A stretch of DNA of 64,000 nucleotides from Paenibacillus sp. FSL A5-0031 (GCF_001956295.1 NZ_MRTD01000006.1:186001-250000); one strand, 5' to 3'; shown: positions 43,062-52,259, numbered from the stretch's first letter. The notes: a model not told the origin generated them from the letters alone. Translations and numbers: made by a program.

Positions 43062-43105
43062 AAAAAAGAGCGTCGTTACCTTAAAGAAGCAAAGGTAAAG
43101 ACGCC
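43062..43105 (-). terminator. Terminator of the cobalamin riboswitch
   Basis: On the minus strand GCGTCTTTACCTT and AAGGTAACGACGC form a long stem with an eight-base loop, followed by TCTTTTTTG, between the aptamer and metE. Confidence 0.88.
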
Positions 43106-43180
43106 CGTCGTTTTAATAAACAGCGGTTCTGTCTTAACACCTCCCTATCTCCCGTAGGTAAAATCAGTGTCGTTCAAATA

Positions 43181-43350
43181 GGCAGGTCTCCTGGCTCCAG
43201 AATCATCATCGTAAGCTTGCCTTCCCAACCTTTAAAGATCAGTGGCGTTAGCGCTTAGACTCCTCTGTTACAGTGGCGGGACCGCGTCGGTTTTACACCG
43301 GACTTCCCTTTTAAGCTCAAGCTATACCGCAAGAGCACCTATTTCCACTT
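43181..43350 (-). ncRNA. Cobalamin riboswitch upstream of metE
   Basis: The minus strand shows the B12 aptamer core: AGGTGCTCTTGCGG, GGGAAGTCCGGTGTAAAACC, GCGGTCCCGCCACTGT and the B12 box AGCCAGGAGACCTGCC at the 3' end. This class binds adenosyl- or methylcobalamin and represses metE. The rest of the 43021-43501 gap holds the terminator and about 150 bases of AT-rich sequence without a gene. Confidence 0.95.
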
Positions 43351-43501
43351 ATTTCAGTTGTTGATCGCATTTTTTAGGATCACGAATAACTATACACGCA
43401 AAATAATAACCATACAATGGAAATCATTATAATATCAAAAAAAGACTCTCCTCTAAACAGCCTGCGCTGCAAAAGGAAAGCCTTATTGGTTTTTTATACA
43501 A

Positions 43502-44257
43502 TTACCTAACCAGCCAACCGCCATCAACAGCCAAGATATGGCCGTTCATATAATCAGAAGCTGAAGAGGCTAGGAACACCGCTGGTCCAATCAAATCCTG
43601 CGATGTACCCCAGCGTCCCGCTGGTATGCGCTGCAAAATTTGAGCACTGCGAACAGGATCCTCGCGAAGCGCTTCGGTGTTGTCTGTACTCATGTAGCCT
43701 GGGGCTATCGCATTTACTTGCAAGCCTTTAGCTGCCCATTCGCTGGCAAGCGCTTTGGTAAGTCCGGCAACGGCATGTTTGCTGGACGTATAACCCGGAA
43801 CATTAATGCCGCCTTGGAAGGTTAACATCGACGCAATGTTTATAATTTTCCCTGAGCCCTGTTCGATCATATGTTTCCCAGCCAGCTGGGAAAGGAGAAA
43901 TACAGAATTCAAGTTAACGTCCAGTACATCCTGCCAGTCCTCGTAGCTATGCTCTGCAGCTGGCGTGCGGCGAATGATACCCGCGTTGTTGACCAAAATA
44001 TCGATGCGTCCCAGTTCTTCAACTGTACGATCAACAATGCCAGCAAGCTTCGTTCGGTCAGCAATATCAGTCTGAATTGTAATCGCTTTGCGACCAAGCT
44101 CTCTTATCGCCGCTGCCGTTTTGTCAGCAGGCGTTTGGTTCGTGACAAGCGCAATATCCGCACCCGCTTGTGCTAATCCAAGCGCAATCGCTTCTCCAAG
44201 CCCGCGCCCTGCACCTGTGACGACAGCTGTTTTACCCGTCAAATCAAACAAACTCAT
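43502..44257 (-). CDS. kduD: 2-dehydro-3-deoxy-D-gluconate 5-dehydrogenase
   Basis: A 251-residue short-chain dehydrogenase. GKTAVVTGAGRGLGEAIALG is the nucleotide loop, NNAGIIRRTPAAEHSYEDW the family-typical segment, and the catalytic S-Y-K is in INIASMLTFQGGINVPGYTS with SKHAVAGLTKAL. KduD reduces the product of KduI in breakdown of pectin-derived unsaturated uronates. It is the last gene of the kduI-deoR-kduD unit, 4 bases after the regulator. Confidence 0.93.
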   Translation of the reverse strand: MSLFDLTGKTAVVTGAGRGLGEAIALGLAQAGADIALVTNQTPADKTAAAIRELGRKAITIQTDIADRTKLAGIVDRTVEELGRIDILVNNAGIIRRTPAAEHSYEDWQDVLDVNLNSVFLLSQLAGKHMIEQGSGKIINIASMLTFQGGINVPGYTSSKHAVAGLTKALASEWAAKGLQVNAIAPGYMSTDNTEALREDPVRSAQILQRIPAGRWGTSQDLIGPAVFLASSASDYMNGHILAVDGGWLVR

Positions 44258-44261
44258 CGGC

Positions 44262-45056
44262 TCAGCTCCTACCTTTAGTACGCTTCCCGTTTTCCGAAAG
44301 CGCTGCTTTCATCATTTTTATATTTTGCGACTCATACCTCGCCGCAACGTCCGCATCTATACCTTCGTCTGTGATGATATAGTCAATTTCATGCAAACCG
44401 GCAAACGTTATTAGTGCACCCTTATCGAATTTGTTATGATCGGCAAGGCAGTAGACGACCTTGGCATTTTCCATATACAGCTTCTTCAGCTTCGTCAATT
44501 CTTCTGTGAATATGGTAAGCCCATATTCCATATGAATGCCGGTTGTAGAAAGAAACAGCTTGTGTACATTCAGTCGTTTAATCCATTCCTGCGATTCTGC
44601 GCCGATAAGCAAATTGTTATGCCGGTAGCCCCCGGGAATAACAAGCCTTACTTGGTCCTTCGCAGTCAGCTCCCGAATGATAAGCAGATCGTTCGTAAGC
44701 ACCGTAACCGGGATATTGGGCAGACGCTTTGCCATTTCGAGCGTAGTACTGCCAGCATCCAGCGCAATAATATCATTAGGCTCGATGCAGGAAAGAGCTA
44801 GCTCCGCAATCGCCGCCTTCTCCTGCTGATGCTTGCTGTTTGGGAACTGCAGCGGATAAAGGCTGTCTTCGCCTCTATGCTGGGGCACAGCTCCGCCATG
44901 AGTCCGTTTCAGCAATCCCTTCTCTTCCAGCTTCTCTAAATCTTCACGAACCGTTTTCTCCGTGACTTGAAACAGCTCGCTTAGCTCGGAAACTTTAACC
45001 GCGCCAAGCTGCTCCAATTTATCTATAATCTTACGATGCCGTTCGGCAGCAAGCAT
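44262..45056 (-). CDS. DeoR-family transcriptional regulator
   Basis: A 264-residue repressor. The helix-turn-helix is in HRKIIDKLEQLGAVKVSELS with VTEKTVREDLEKLEEKGLLK, and the DeoR effector domain follows, with IALDAGSTTLEMAKRL and VYCLADHNKFDK. Effector binding is usually by a phosphorylated sugar or related acid. It lies between kduI (25 bases) and kduD (4 bases), so it most likely represses this operon through the inverted repeat upstream of kduI. Confidence 0.93.
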   Translation of the reverse strand: MLAAERHRKIIDKLEQLGAVKVSELSELFQVTEKTVREDLEKLEEKGLLKRTHGGAVPQHRGEDSLYPLQFPNSKHQQEKAAIAELALSCIEPNDIIALDAGSTTLEMAKRLPNIPVTVLTNDLLIIRELTAKDQVRLVIPGGYRHNNLLIGAESQEWIKRLNVHKLFLSTTGIHMEYGLTIFTEELTKLKKLYMENAKVVYCLADHNKFDKGALITFAGLHEIDYIITDEGIDADVAARYESQNIKMMKAALSENGKRTKGRS

Positions 45057-45081
45057 AGTGCACCCCCTGTAGCGAATGTTT

Positions 45082-45912
45082 CTATTTTAGCTCGCTTGCA
45101 GGTACGGCGTCCATATCTGTAAATGTGTAGTTCTCTCCAGCCATCGACCAGCAGAATGTATAATTGCTTGTGCCCACTCCTGAGTGGATCGACCATGGCG
45201 GTGAAAGAATCGCTTGGTCGTTGGCAACAACAAGATGTCTCGTCTGCGAAGGCTCGCCCATCATATGGAATACGCGAGCATCATCATTCATGTCGAAGTA
45301 CAAGTATGCTTCCATGCGGCGGTCATGGACATGCGAAGGCATCGTATTCCAGACGCTTCCCGTTTTCAAGCTCGTTACACCAAGCATAAGCTGGCAGCTT
45401 TGGATGCCGTCTGCGTGAATATATTTATAAAGAATACGTTCATTGGAAGTCTCTTGCGAACCAAGATGAGTCGGATTCGCTTCCTCCATCGTCATCTTGC
45501 GTGTTGCAATTTCAGCATGCGCAAGCGCGGAACAGAAATAAAGCTTCGCAGGGTTCGCTTTATCGACACTTGAAAGCAGCACTTGACGTTTGCCCTTGCC
45601 AACATAAAGCACGTCGAGCTTATTCAGCTCGTATACTTCCCCATCAACGGAAATCGAAGCAGGTCCACCAATATTCAAGAAACCAACCTCGCGGCGCTCC
45701 AAGAAATATTCGGTTTTTAGCGTTGCAGCATCCTCCAGCTCAAGCGTCTCGTTCACAGGCAATGCTCCGCCTACAACCATTCTGTCATAATGCGTATATG
45801 TCATTTTTAATTGATCTTGCTCAAACAAGCTTTCGATCAAAAACTCGCTGCGCAGACGTTCCGTATCATATTGCTTCACATCGGTAGGATTCGTAGTATG
45901 GCGTACTTCCAT
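45082..45912 (-). CDS. kduI: 5-dehydro-4-deoxy-D-glucuronate isomerase
   Basis: A 276-residue cupin-type isomerase converting 5-keto-4-deoxyuronate to 3-deoxy-D-glycero-2,5-hexodiulosonate. Typical segments are MEVRHTTNPTDVKQYDTERL, FLERREVGFLNIGG and the zinc-site region WNTMPSHVHDRRMEAYLYFD, with the final WSMAGENYTFTDMDAVPAS. It is first in its operon. Uronate breakdown fits with the xylan/glucuronic acid cluster 6 kb to the right. Confidence 0.96.
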   Translation of the reverse strand: MEVRHTTNPTDVKQYDTERLRSEFLIESLFEQDQLKMTYTHYDRMVVGGALPVNETLELEDAATLKTEYFLERREVGFLNIGGPASISVDGEVYELNKLDVLYVGKGKRQVLLSSVDKANPAKLYFCSALAHAEIATRKMTMEEANPTHLGSQETSNERILYKYIHADGIQSCQLMLGVTSLKTGSVWNTMPSHVHDRRMEAYLYFDMNDDARVFHMMGEPSQTRHLVVANDQAILSPPWSIHSGVGTSNYTFCWSMAGENYTFTDMDAVPASELK

Positions 45913-45979
45913 TGGATAAAAGCCTCCTAAAAGTTATTTGCGTTAGACTCGCATCGCAAGCCACGCTAATGTTTGTTAT

Positions 45980-46023
45980 TGTTCGTTTTTATAATAACAC
46001 ACATTTACGAACATAAAAAGAAC
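45980..46023. promoter_or_regulatory. Inverted repeat operator candidate at the kduI promoter
   Basis: TGTTCGT (45980-45986) and ACGAACA (46017-46023) are perfect inverted arms about 30 bases apart, flanking an AT-rich TATTAT stretch that could be the -10 box. DeoR-family repressors often use such spaced repeats. Confidence 0.45.
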
Positions 46024-46078
46024 ATTTTAAACATTCAAGATTAGCAGGAGCATTTTATTTCCGAGAAGATTGTACAAC

Positions 46079-46128
46079 AAAAAAACGGCCTCCGCGCGCA
46101 TCATTTGCGAAGAGGCCGTTTGTTGTTT
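46079..46128 (-). terminator. Terminator of the TVP38-like gene
   Basis: AACGGCCTC (46084-46092) and GAGGCCGTT (46112-46120) pair, with an A-run at the left side giving a U-tract on the minus strand. Confidence 0.85.
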
Positions 46129-46138
46129 TAGAGGAAAT

Positions 46139-46747
46139 CTACTGAAGCTTCCACTTTCGATAAACATAAAGAGATACCGCCATAAACATGCCGTATACTA
46201 AAACGGTAACGAATACGTTTCTTGGGTCCGTCATAAGCGTATCACCGATCGTGGCGAACAACAGCATCGCTGGGATTTTGCCAATCGATGAGGCGACGGC
46301 ATAAACGGTAAAGGAAACACGGCTTAGCGCCGAGTACACATTAACTGCAATGGATGGAATGAACGGAATGAGCCGAGCAAACATAATCGTCAGAAAAGCA
46401 TACTGCTCAAACATCACTGTAAGTTTTCCGATGCTTGGATAACGGTAGAGAAAATTCTTCCCCCACTCTTGATAACCATAGCGGATAAACAGAAACATCA
46501 CAATGGATGCTGCCGCTGAGCCCGTCCAAGTTACTGCCGCGCCTAACACTGGGCCAAGAGCAGCACCAATGAGCCCGCCGATTACGGGATACGGGATGAC
46601 AGGAAATAGTGCGACGAGCGTTGCCATAATAACGACGAGCGGAACATTATCCGCTTGCTGAAACCACGTCAAAATCACATCGCCATAAAGATAAATAAGA
46701 AAAGCAATACTGGCATACAAAGCAGCTAAACCTGTTTTTTTGAGCAT
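46139..46747 (-). CDS. TVP38/TMEM64-family membrane protein
   Basis: A 202-residue protein with five or six membrane helices. VVIMATLVALFPVIPYPVIG and GGLIGAALGPVLGAAVTWTG are followed by MFARLIPFIPSIAVNVYSAL; the FARLIPFIP and GAxLG elements are diagnostic of the VTT/DedA-like family, some of which move lipids between leaflets. ATG 46747 (MLKKTG) follows an AGGGG site. It stands alone, with its own terminator. Confidence 0.88.
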   Translation of the reverse strand: MLKKTGLAALYASIAFLIYLYGDVILTWFQQADNVPLVVIMATLVALFPVIPYPVIGGLIGAALGPVLGAAVTWTGSAAASIVMFLFIRYGYQEWGKNFLYRYPSIGKLTVMFEQYAFLTIMFARLIPFIPSIAVNVYSALSRVSFTVYAVASSIGKIPAMLLFATIGDTLMTDPRNVFVTVLVYGMFMAVSLYVYRKWKLQ

Positions 46748-46839
46748 CGTTGTACCCCTGAATAGTAGATATCTCCAGCTTATCATTATTGAAGATAAAT
46801 ACGAGCAATGCATTGTGTCAAATTTAAGATAGCCGGTGA

Positions 46840-48105
46840 TCAGTCGTTCAGTTCTTGTGTAAAGGATCGCCGTTGTCGCTGCTTATTTACCTTCATCTCA
46901 CTGTAAAAAAGGTAAACAGCCGCTACTCCTGTTGTAGCTACTCCAACACCGAGGAATACACTGCCGACACTCCACCACGAAGCCATCATCGCCCCAATTA
47001 CCGGCGCAATGAGCATAGAGCTCGTCTGGAAAGCATTCGCTAACGCAAACACAGGACCAACCGTTTCATCCGTCGTCTCTATTTGCAGCACGTAGCCAAA
47101 CGGCACCGCGCTTTGTGCGCTGCAAAAGCCAAGCGCCGCACATAACGGCAGCCACAAATCAAGCTCCGCTTGGAATATGCCCATGCCGCTAATTCCGACC
47201 GCAATAACGAGAATTCCCGTTGCGATACCCGCTTTCGTCATATGAGTAAGCGGCCGCCGCTTCCACCCGCTCCATTGTCCTGCCAGTAAAGCGCCGGCAA
47301 CACTGCCTGCACCAACCGCGCCAATGAGCAGTCCGAATAAATTCTCAGCCATTCCCGATTCCTTCGCCAGTAAAACGAACAAACCATCATACAAAAAGAT
47401 AAGGAAAAACAAAGAAGCAGCATACATAATGACCGCCTTCAGGAGCGGCCTGCGCATCATATGCTCCCAGGCAACCCTTAATCCGCCGGATGGCTTTGCC
47501 GCTTGCTCCTTCTGTCCTCTCCAAGACGGGATAAAACCGAGCATGAGAGCAGACAGTGCATACAGTAGGGCGCTTATAAAAAATGGAACCGCTGCTCCGA
47601 GCCATGCCGTTATTGCTCCGCCGATCATAGGTCCCAACACCTTCGTCATATTAACCGACATTTGGCTGAGTGAAGAGGCCTGCGCCAGCAAATGTCGGTC
47701 AACGATTCTTTTCACAGCGCTTTGCCTAACCGGGTCAAATATAGCGCTCATGCTGTGCTTAAGCAATACCAATAACAGGAGAATAGGAAGCGACGGCGAC
47801 CAAGCCATGGCCAGCACGAATACAAATCGCAATAGATCGCATCCGATTAACAAGCTTTTTCCAGAAAAACAACGTAGACGCACACTCATCAACGGTCCCA
47901 CAATGACATAAGGCAAACCGACACAGATCGATAATGCGGCAACTGCCATAGAGCCGTGATTCCATGCATAAACAATTAATGCGCTAAGCGCTATAAAATC
48001 AAGCCAATTCGCAAGGTCGGACAACAGCTGGCCAATAAACAGCTGGCGGAAGCTTTTCGCCCGAAGCGGGCGCCAAATCGGATCATTCGTTTTTGCATTT
48101 TCCAT
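46840..48105 (-). CDS. MFS transporter (macrolide-efflux-like)
   Basis: A 421-residue transporter with about 12 membrane helices. FRQLFIGQLLSDLANWLDFI and the loop following helix 2 with MSVRLRCFSGKSLLIGCDLL match the MFS_3/MefA-type efflux group, and VDRHLLAQASSLSQMSVNMT is typical of that group. Substrate is unknown. The gene lies 102 bases downstream of a winged-helix regulator on the same strand, so drug or metabolite export under that regulator is likely. Confidence 0.88.
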   Translation of the reverse strand: MENAKTNDPIWRPLRAKSFRQLFIGQLLSDLANWLDFIALSALIVYAWNHGSMAVAALSICVGLPYVIVGPLMSVRLRCFSGKSLLIGCDLLRFVFVLAMAWSPSLPILLLLVLLKHSMSAIFDPVRQSAVKRIVDRHLLAQASSLSQMSVNMTKVLGPMIGGAITAWLGAAVPFFISALLYALSALMLGFIPSWRGQKEQAAKPSGGLRVAWEHMMRRPLLKAVIMYAASLFFLIFLYDGLFVLLAKESGMAENLFGLLIGAVGAGSVAGALLAGQWSGWKRRPLTHMTKAGIATGILVIAVGISGMGIFQAELDLWLPLCAALGFCSAQSAVPFGYVLQIETTDETVGPVFALANAFQTSSMLIAPVIGAMMASWWSVGSVFLGVGVATTGVAAVYLFYSEMKVNKQRQRRSFTQELND

Positions 48106-48207
48106 CTTGATAACCTCCGGTATGAGTTGATAGATCCAACAATACCGGACAATTATCAGAGCATTATCAGAGCATGAATAAAGATTTAATAGAAATTTAA
48201 CAGAAAA

Positions 48208-49344
48208 TTATTGGTAGGATTTCAGCTCTGCTTGAAGCTGCTCCTTTACCTGTTTTGCAATGTCATCCAGCCCAATCTGTGCCGTTAACCGGCTCCATTC
48301 CTTCACAAAGTAATCCCGGTCTGCTCCCCAGCCATGCACCTTGGTTATGATCAGAAGGGTGTGATAGCTGTTTAACAGATTGGCTAAAAAATGCGACTGC
48401 TTCAGCAGCGAGAATCCTTGTTCAATAAAGGACAAGCCGGATTTTCTGTTTGAACGATAAAGCGCTATCCCCTTCAAAACAAGGTAATGCCCCTCCTCGC
48501 GTTGATAAGGAAACTGTTTGAGCTTCGCCTCAACAACCTCTGCAGCCGAATCGACTTCTGACCACAGCTCAGCGCGCAGCACAAATTCCAGCTCTAGATT
48601 AGCTGTGTAGGGGATGAGCCCTTCCCAATTATTTCGCTTCACTTCTGCTTTAAGCAAATCCAGCTTTTCCTTGGCAGCCTCGAACTCTCCCCAATCCATC
48701 AGCATGCTGATGATCGACATCGTTTCGAGCTCGTTTTGCCATATCTGCGCAAGCACCTGTTGCCTACGAACGATCGCCACATACTCACGGTTGTCCTGCG
48801 GGTCAATAAACTGATATAAGTACAGCAAAAGGAAGGCACGATCTGCAAATGAGCCCGCCTCCTCCCGCACAATAAAACGTACATCGCCTTCCATTACGCG
48901 AAATAAAAGCTTTAAGGTCAGGTCCACCTTAAAGCCTAATACCTGCTCATTCCGTGTCAGCATGAGGAGCGCATCCCCTCTTCCATAGCGCAAATATGTG
49001 CTGACAATTCCGCTTAGCTCCTCCGTGAACGAAGGCAGTTCGATTAGAGGGTTATCATTCAGACCTTCCTGCTTCAGCAGCAGTCGATAACCGTGTCCAC
49101 GTACCGTATCGATCTGAATAGTCGGCGACCATTGTGCAAGCTTGCGCCGCAGCCGGTAAATGTGATCATCTACCGTACGATCTACCGGCGCCTCCATTGC
49201 CCAGACGTTGTCCAGCAGCTGTTCGCGCGACAGCGTTTGCCCTGCATGGCTGTGCATGAAATGCAGCAGCGCATATTCCTTCGGAAGCAGTACAATCTTT
49301 TGTGCTTTCCATGCAATGGTGTAAGCACCAGCATCCCATTCCAT
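48208..49344 (-). CDS. Receiver-less OmpR-type winged-helix regulator with helical repeat domain
   Basis: A 378-residue protein. Residues 1-95 form an OmpR/PhoB-type DNA-binding domain (LPKEYALLHFMHSHAGQTLS, VDRTVDDHIYRLRRKLAQW, IDTVRGHGYRLLL). There is no receiver domain ahead of it. From about residue 150 the protein is all-helical in TPR-like pairs (EFEAAKEKLDLLKAEVKRNN, SEVDSAAEVVEAKLKQFPYQ). This layout resembles SARP/BTAD-like regulators and may be triggered by a peptide or protein rather than phosphorylation. Its likely target is the MFS gene directly downstream. Confidence 0.85.
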   Translation of the reverse strand: MEWDAGAYTIAWKAQKIVLLPKEYALLHFMHSHAGQTLSREQLLDNVWAMEAPVDRTVDDHIYRLRRKLAQWSPTIQIDTVRGHGYRLLLKQEGLNDNPLIELPSFTEELSGIVSTYLRYGRGDALLMLTRNEQVLGFKVDLTLKLLFRVMEGDVRFIVREEAGSFADRAFLLLYLYQFIDPQDNREYVAIVRRQQVLAQIWQNELETMSIISMLMDWGEFEAAKEKLDLLKAEVKRNNWEGLIPYTANLELEFVLRAELWSEVDSAAEVVEAKLKQFPYQREEGHYLVLKGIALYRSNRKSGLSFIEQGFSLLKQSHFLANLLNSYHTLLIITKVHGWGADRDYFVKEWSRLTAQIGLDDIAKQVKEQLQAELKSYQ

Positions 49345-49416
49345 AAATCTCTCGACCTCTATCCCTGCGCGCTGAAATTATGCTCTTTCGTTAAATCCAC
49401 AATGAACGGTGTAGGA

Positions 49417-50448
49417 TCAAAGCATCCACCGAAACCAACGGCCATGACCATCTGTTTCCGCTAACGTTTCCTTTTGCTCCTTGCCCTCCAAATAATAATC
49501 AAGATGAAGATATGGGTCCCACATATTATTGTAGAGGTGAAATATATCTCTTTGTTGCCCTATTCTCCTAATGCTGTCTGTTAATTCAACTTTGTCATCA
49601 TGAGTCATTTGGTTGGCTACATGGGTGTGAAACACACCAATAACACAATCCTCCGTTATTTTAGCAGCCATTTCAGCAAGTCGTTTCGCACCATTCCCTT
49701 GAAACAACTCCATCTGCTGCCCTTTTAATAAAGAAGCCGCTTTGTCAAAATTCACAATCCGCTCGTTATGCTCAGGCCATATCAACGACTTTAACCAAAG
49801 ATAATCGTCTGCCTCTTCCAGATTATTAATGTGCAAATCTATTCCTATCCTTGCTATCACTGGCGGACTTTGTTTTAGGAGATGCGGAATAACATCTCCA
49901 CGAACTTCCGAGCGCAGTACCAGTTCAGCATCTGTATTTCCATAAGTTTCACTATCGTTATATTGATAACTATACTTATCCCAAAAAAGCTGCAGCCCCG
50001 CACTTGTTCCAATTTCAATGATTGCTAATGGTTTTTTCGTTTTTTGGTACATGTAACAAAATGCAGGATACAAGTAAGCACAGCGTCTAACCTCATTCGT
50101 TTGTACAAGCTTGTTTTGGAGCAGTTGAACAATTTCGTTTTTATGCTGAAGGCAAAAGTGTTTAAAGAAAGGGAATGCCTCCGCCGCATCTCTCGGATGA
50201 TTAACTATGCTGCCGTAAAACTTTTGCAGTTCGTGGCTGGTCTCTTTGCGCAGCAAGTACTGAACCGCAGCAAAAAAAAGATTGGGAACTGGCTGGCCTT
50301 CTCTGCAATAAGAAGCCATCTGAAGCATTTCTTCATCATCTGCAATGGCTAATGATAACTGTTCATATAAACGGCTTGAGCCATTGCATTCCCTCGTCGC
50401 GAACACCATAAATTGCTCAGTCAAAATAGGTTTGTTCAACAATGCCAT
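49417..50448 (-). CDS. DUF2332-family protein
   Basis: A 343-residue protein matching the DUF2332 pattern: NLFFAAVQYLLRKETSHELQ, RCAYLYPAFCYMYQKTKKPL, IEIGTSAGLQLFWDKYSYQY and IARIGIDLHINNLEEADDYL. The IEIGTSAGLQLFWDKY segment resembles a nucleotide or SAM-binding methyltransferase loop, so a methyltransferase-like fold is plausible, but no reaction is known. It stands alone between the regulator and a dehydrogenase. Confidence 0.82.
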   Translation of the reverse strand: MALLNKPILTEQFMVFATRECNGSSRLYEQLSLAIADDEEMLQMASYCREGQPVPNLFFAAVQYLLRKETSHELQKFYGSIVNHPRDAAEAFPFFKHFCLQHKNEIVQLLQNKLVQTNEVRRCAYLYPAFCYMYQKTKKPLAIIEIGTSAGLQLFWDKYSYQYNDSETYGNTDAELVLRSEVRGDVIPHLLKQSPPVIARIGIDLHINNLEEADDYLWLKSLIWPEHNERIVNFDKAASLLKGQQMELFQGNGAKRLAEMAAKITEDCVIGVFHTHVANQMTHDDKVELTDSIRRIGQQRDIFHLYNNMWDPYLHLDYYLEGKEQKETLAETDGHGRWFRWML

Positions 50449-50571
50449 CCCTCCATTTTCCCGCTTAACGGCATTGTATCATGGCTATCGATAAATTATA
50501 TTTCAATGATTTTATAAACTATATAGATTTCTTTTATCACGTGTGTGTAGGATAATAAAGGACAAAATCAG

Positions 50572-51351
50572 CTATTTACCCAAAAAACCGCCTTCAGATT
50601 TTATGACTTGCCCGGTTATCCACTGTGAATCGTCACTCGCCAAGAAGTTGATTGCTTTAGCTGCATCCTCCGGCAAACCGATGCGTCCCATAGGAAACAT
50701 TGGCAAAAAGCCTGCTTTCATCTGCTCATCCATCCAGCCAGAATCGGTGGGACCTGGATCAAACCCATTCACTGTAATTTGAAGCGGAGCCAACCCTACA
50801 GATAGCGGCTCGATTAACCCAATCAATGCGCCTTTTGTTGCAATGTAAGCCAAATTATTAGGATCGGGCCCTTTTGAAACCATAAAGATAATTCTGCCCG
50901 ATGTCCCTTTAATTTGGTTTTTCTCAAATCTGCTCGCAAACTCTGTGCTTAACAATATCGGCCCGCGGTTATTCACAGCATAATGTTGGTCCAATATATT
51001 GATATTCAAGCTTTTGTAATTGGAAGGTACGCAATAGGTGGCGTTGTTAATTAAAATCGTCGCGTGGCCTAACGACCTTTCTACTTGTTCCATTATAAGG
51101 GCAGGAGTTTCCACATCGGCAAAATCCGCTTCCATATGACTTGCCCTCACGCCTAAGTCTTCTAGTTCCTTACGCAGCTGCTCAGGCCAATCCTTCTCTC
51201 CCCCATTGCCTTCCGCTTCATCAAAGGCATACCAATGCGTAAAGAAAATGTCTGCACCTAAGCGTGCAAGCGAACGGCAAATCGCTGTTCCAATTCCCGT
51301 TGCTCTGCTCGCTCCTGTAACGATCGCTATCTTATTTTTTAATGAGATCAT
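50572..51351 (-). CDS. Short-chain dehydrogenase/reductase
   Basis: A 259-residue SDR. NKIAIVTGASRATGIGTAIC is the nucleotide loop (TGxxxxxGIG, with an inserted residue pair), INNATYCV the NNA segment, and the catalytic Ser and YxxxK are in IIFMVSKGPDPNNLAYIATK. MISLKNK is preferred as the start (51351) because GGAGG lies 8 bases upstream. Members with ATGIG loops often act as 3-ketoacyl or sugar reductases; the substrate cannot be told. Confidence 0.88.
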   Translation of the reverse strand: MISLKNKIAIVTGASRATGIGTAICRSLARLGADIFFTHWYAFDEAEGNGGEKDWPEQLRKELEDLGVRASHMEADFADVETPALIMEQVERSLGHATILINNATYCVPSNYKSLNINILDQHYAVNNRGPILLSTEFASRFEKNQIKGTSGRIIFMVSKGPDPNNLAYIATKGALIGLIEPLSVGLAPLQITVNGFDPGPTDSGWMDEQMKAGFLPMFPMGRIGLPEDAAKAINFLASDDSQWITGQVIKSEGGFLGK

Positions 51352-51383
51352 TTGCAATTCCTCCATATTCGTTTGTCCTAAGC

Positions 51384-51869
51384 TTATAAACTATCTATAA
51401 AATTTAACACATGTTGTTTAATCTGTTTTTTCTCGTCGTCTGATAGAGCACTGGATCGAAAATTTTGTAAATTGTCATCAGGTATGATAATGGTTGATGG
51501 CTCCTGAAGCTCTTTTTTTCGATTATCTCCATCTTCAACCATCGTGATATGAGACTTGCTGAATTTGGTATGTACGATTTCTGATTTAACGTATTTTCCA
51601 TCCAGATCATAATAATCCACGACCATTTTGATGTCAGAGCTTAAATAATTTTTATTTTCTGCAAAAGCAGTAATAGAGTTCACCTTCTTAAAGCCTGTTT
51701 GTTCATAAAAGCCATCTTTATTTTCCTCTGAAAAAATTTCTATGCTAAATGCCTCGATATGCTCGACTTTAATTGTATTGCTGCAAGCGCTTAACAAAAC
51801 AACAAAAGCAGATATTACGCTTAACTTCATTGCAGCAGCTAACCAATCTGATCCTCTCATGACATTCAT
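51384..51869 (-). CDS. Putative lipoprotein, function unknown
   Basis: About 161 residues. The signal peptide AAAMKLSVISAFVVLLSACS ends in a clear lipobox (LLSAC), so it is membrane-anchored outside the cell. The mature part is charged and beta-rich (VDYYDLDGKYVKSEIVHTKF). ATG 51869 is preferred because GAGGAGTG lies 6-8 bases before it. No family was recognised. Confidence 0.72.
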   Translation of the reverse strand: MNVMRGSDWLAAAMKLSVISAFVVLLSACSNTIKVEHIEAFSIEIFSEENKDGFYEQTGFKKVNSITAFAENKNYLSSDIKMVVDYYDLDGKYVKSEIVHTKFSKSHITMVEDGDNRKKELQEPSTIIIPDDNLQNFRSSALSDDEKKQIKQHVLNFIDSL

Positions 51870-51958
51870 AGCTTCACTCCTCATCGCAATTTCCAATAAA
51901 ATACCATTACTTAATGATTGCAAAGCTTTCCTCATTTGTAAAGGTTTTATCTATAGAC

Positions 51959-51993
51959 AAAAACAGCCCTCTACCAACGCGGTAAAGGACTGC
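51959..51993 (-). terminator. Hairpin with T-run downstream of the repeat pair
   Basis: Minus strand CAGTCCTTTACC and GGTAGAGGGCTG pair (two wobble pairs) and TTTTTT follows. It may back up the aguA terminator 270 bases upstream or end an unannotated transcript across the palindromic repeats. Confidence 0.6.
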
Positions 51994-51999
51994 TTTGTG

Positions 52000-52102
52000 G
52001 AGCATATAGGAGCATATGCGTTCTTATAGCCAGCAAACCAAGCCTGACACGTCACTTTAAGAACCTATATGCTCTTAAACGCTCCCATCGATGAGTTACT
52101 CC
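52000..52102. repeat. Intergenic palindromic repeat, copy A
   Basis: A roughly 100-base imperfect palindrome whose ends read GGAGCATATAGGAGCATATG and, inverted, CCTATATGCTCTTAAACGCTCC, followed by ATCGATGAGTTACTCC. A second copy is directly downstream. No open frame fits. Confidence 0.75.
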
Positions 52103-52111
52103 CCCACTTTT

Positions 52112-52215
52112 GGAGCATATAAGAACATATGCGTTCTTACAGGTTGCCTTCCAAGGCTGCCACGCCGCTTTAAGAACCTATAAGCTCTTAAACGCTCCTA
52201 TCGATGAGTTACTCC
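52112..52215. repeat. Intergenic palindromic repeat, copy B
   Basis: The second copy begins GGAGCATATAAGAACATATG and ends with the same ATCGATGAGTTACTCC segment. The arms are similar to copy A, and the central 35 bases differ more than the ends, as in mobile or structured intergenic elements. Confidence 0.75.
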
Positions 52216-52259
52216 TCCACCATTGGGCCGCCCCTCTACTCTCTATTCCACCGTCAAAC

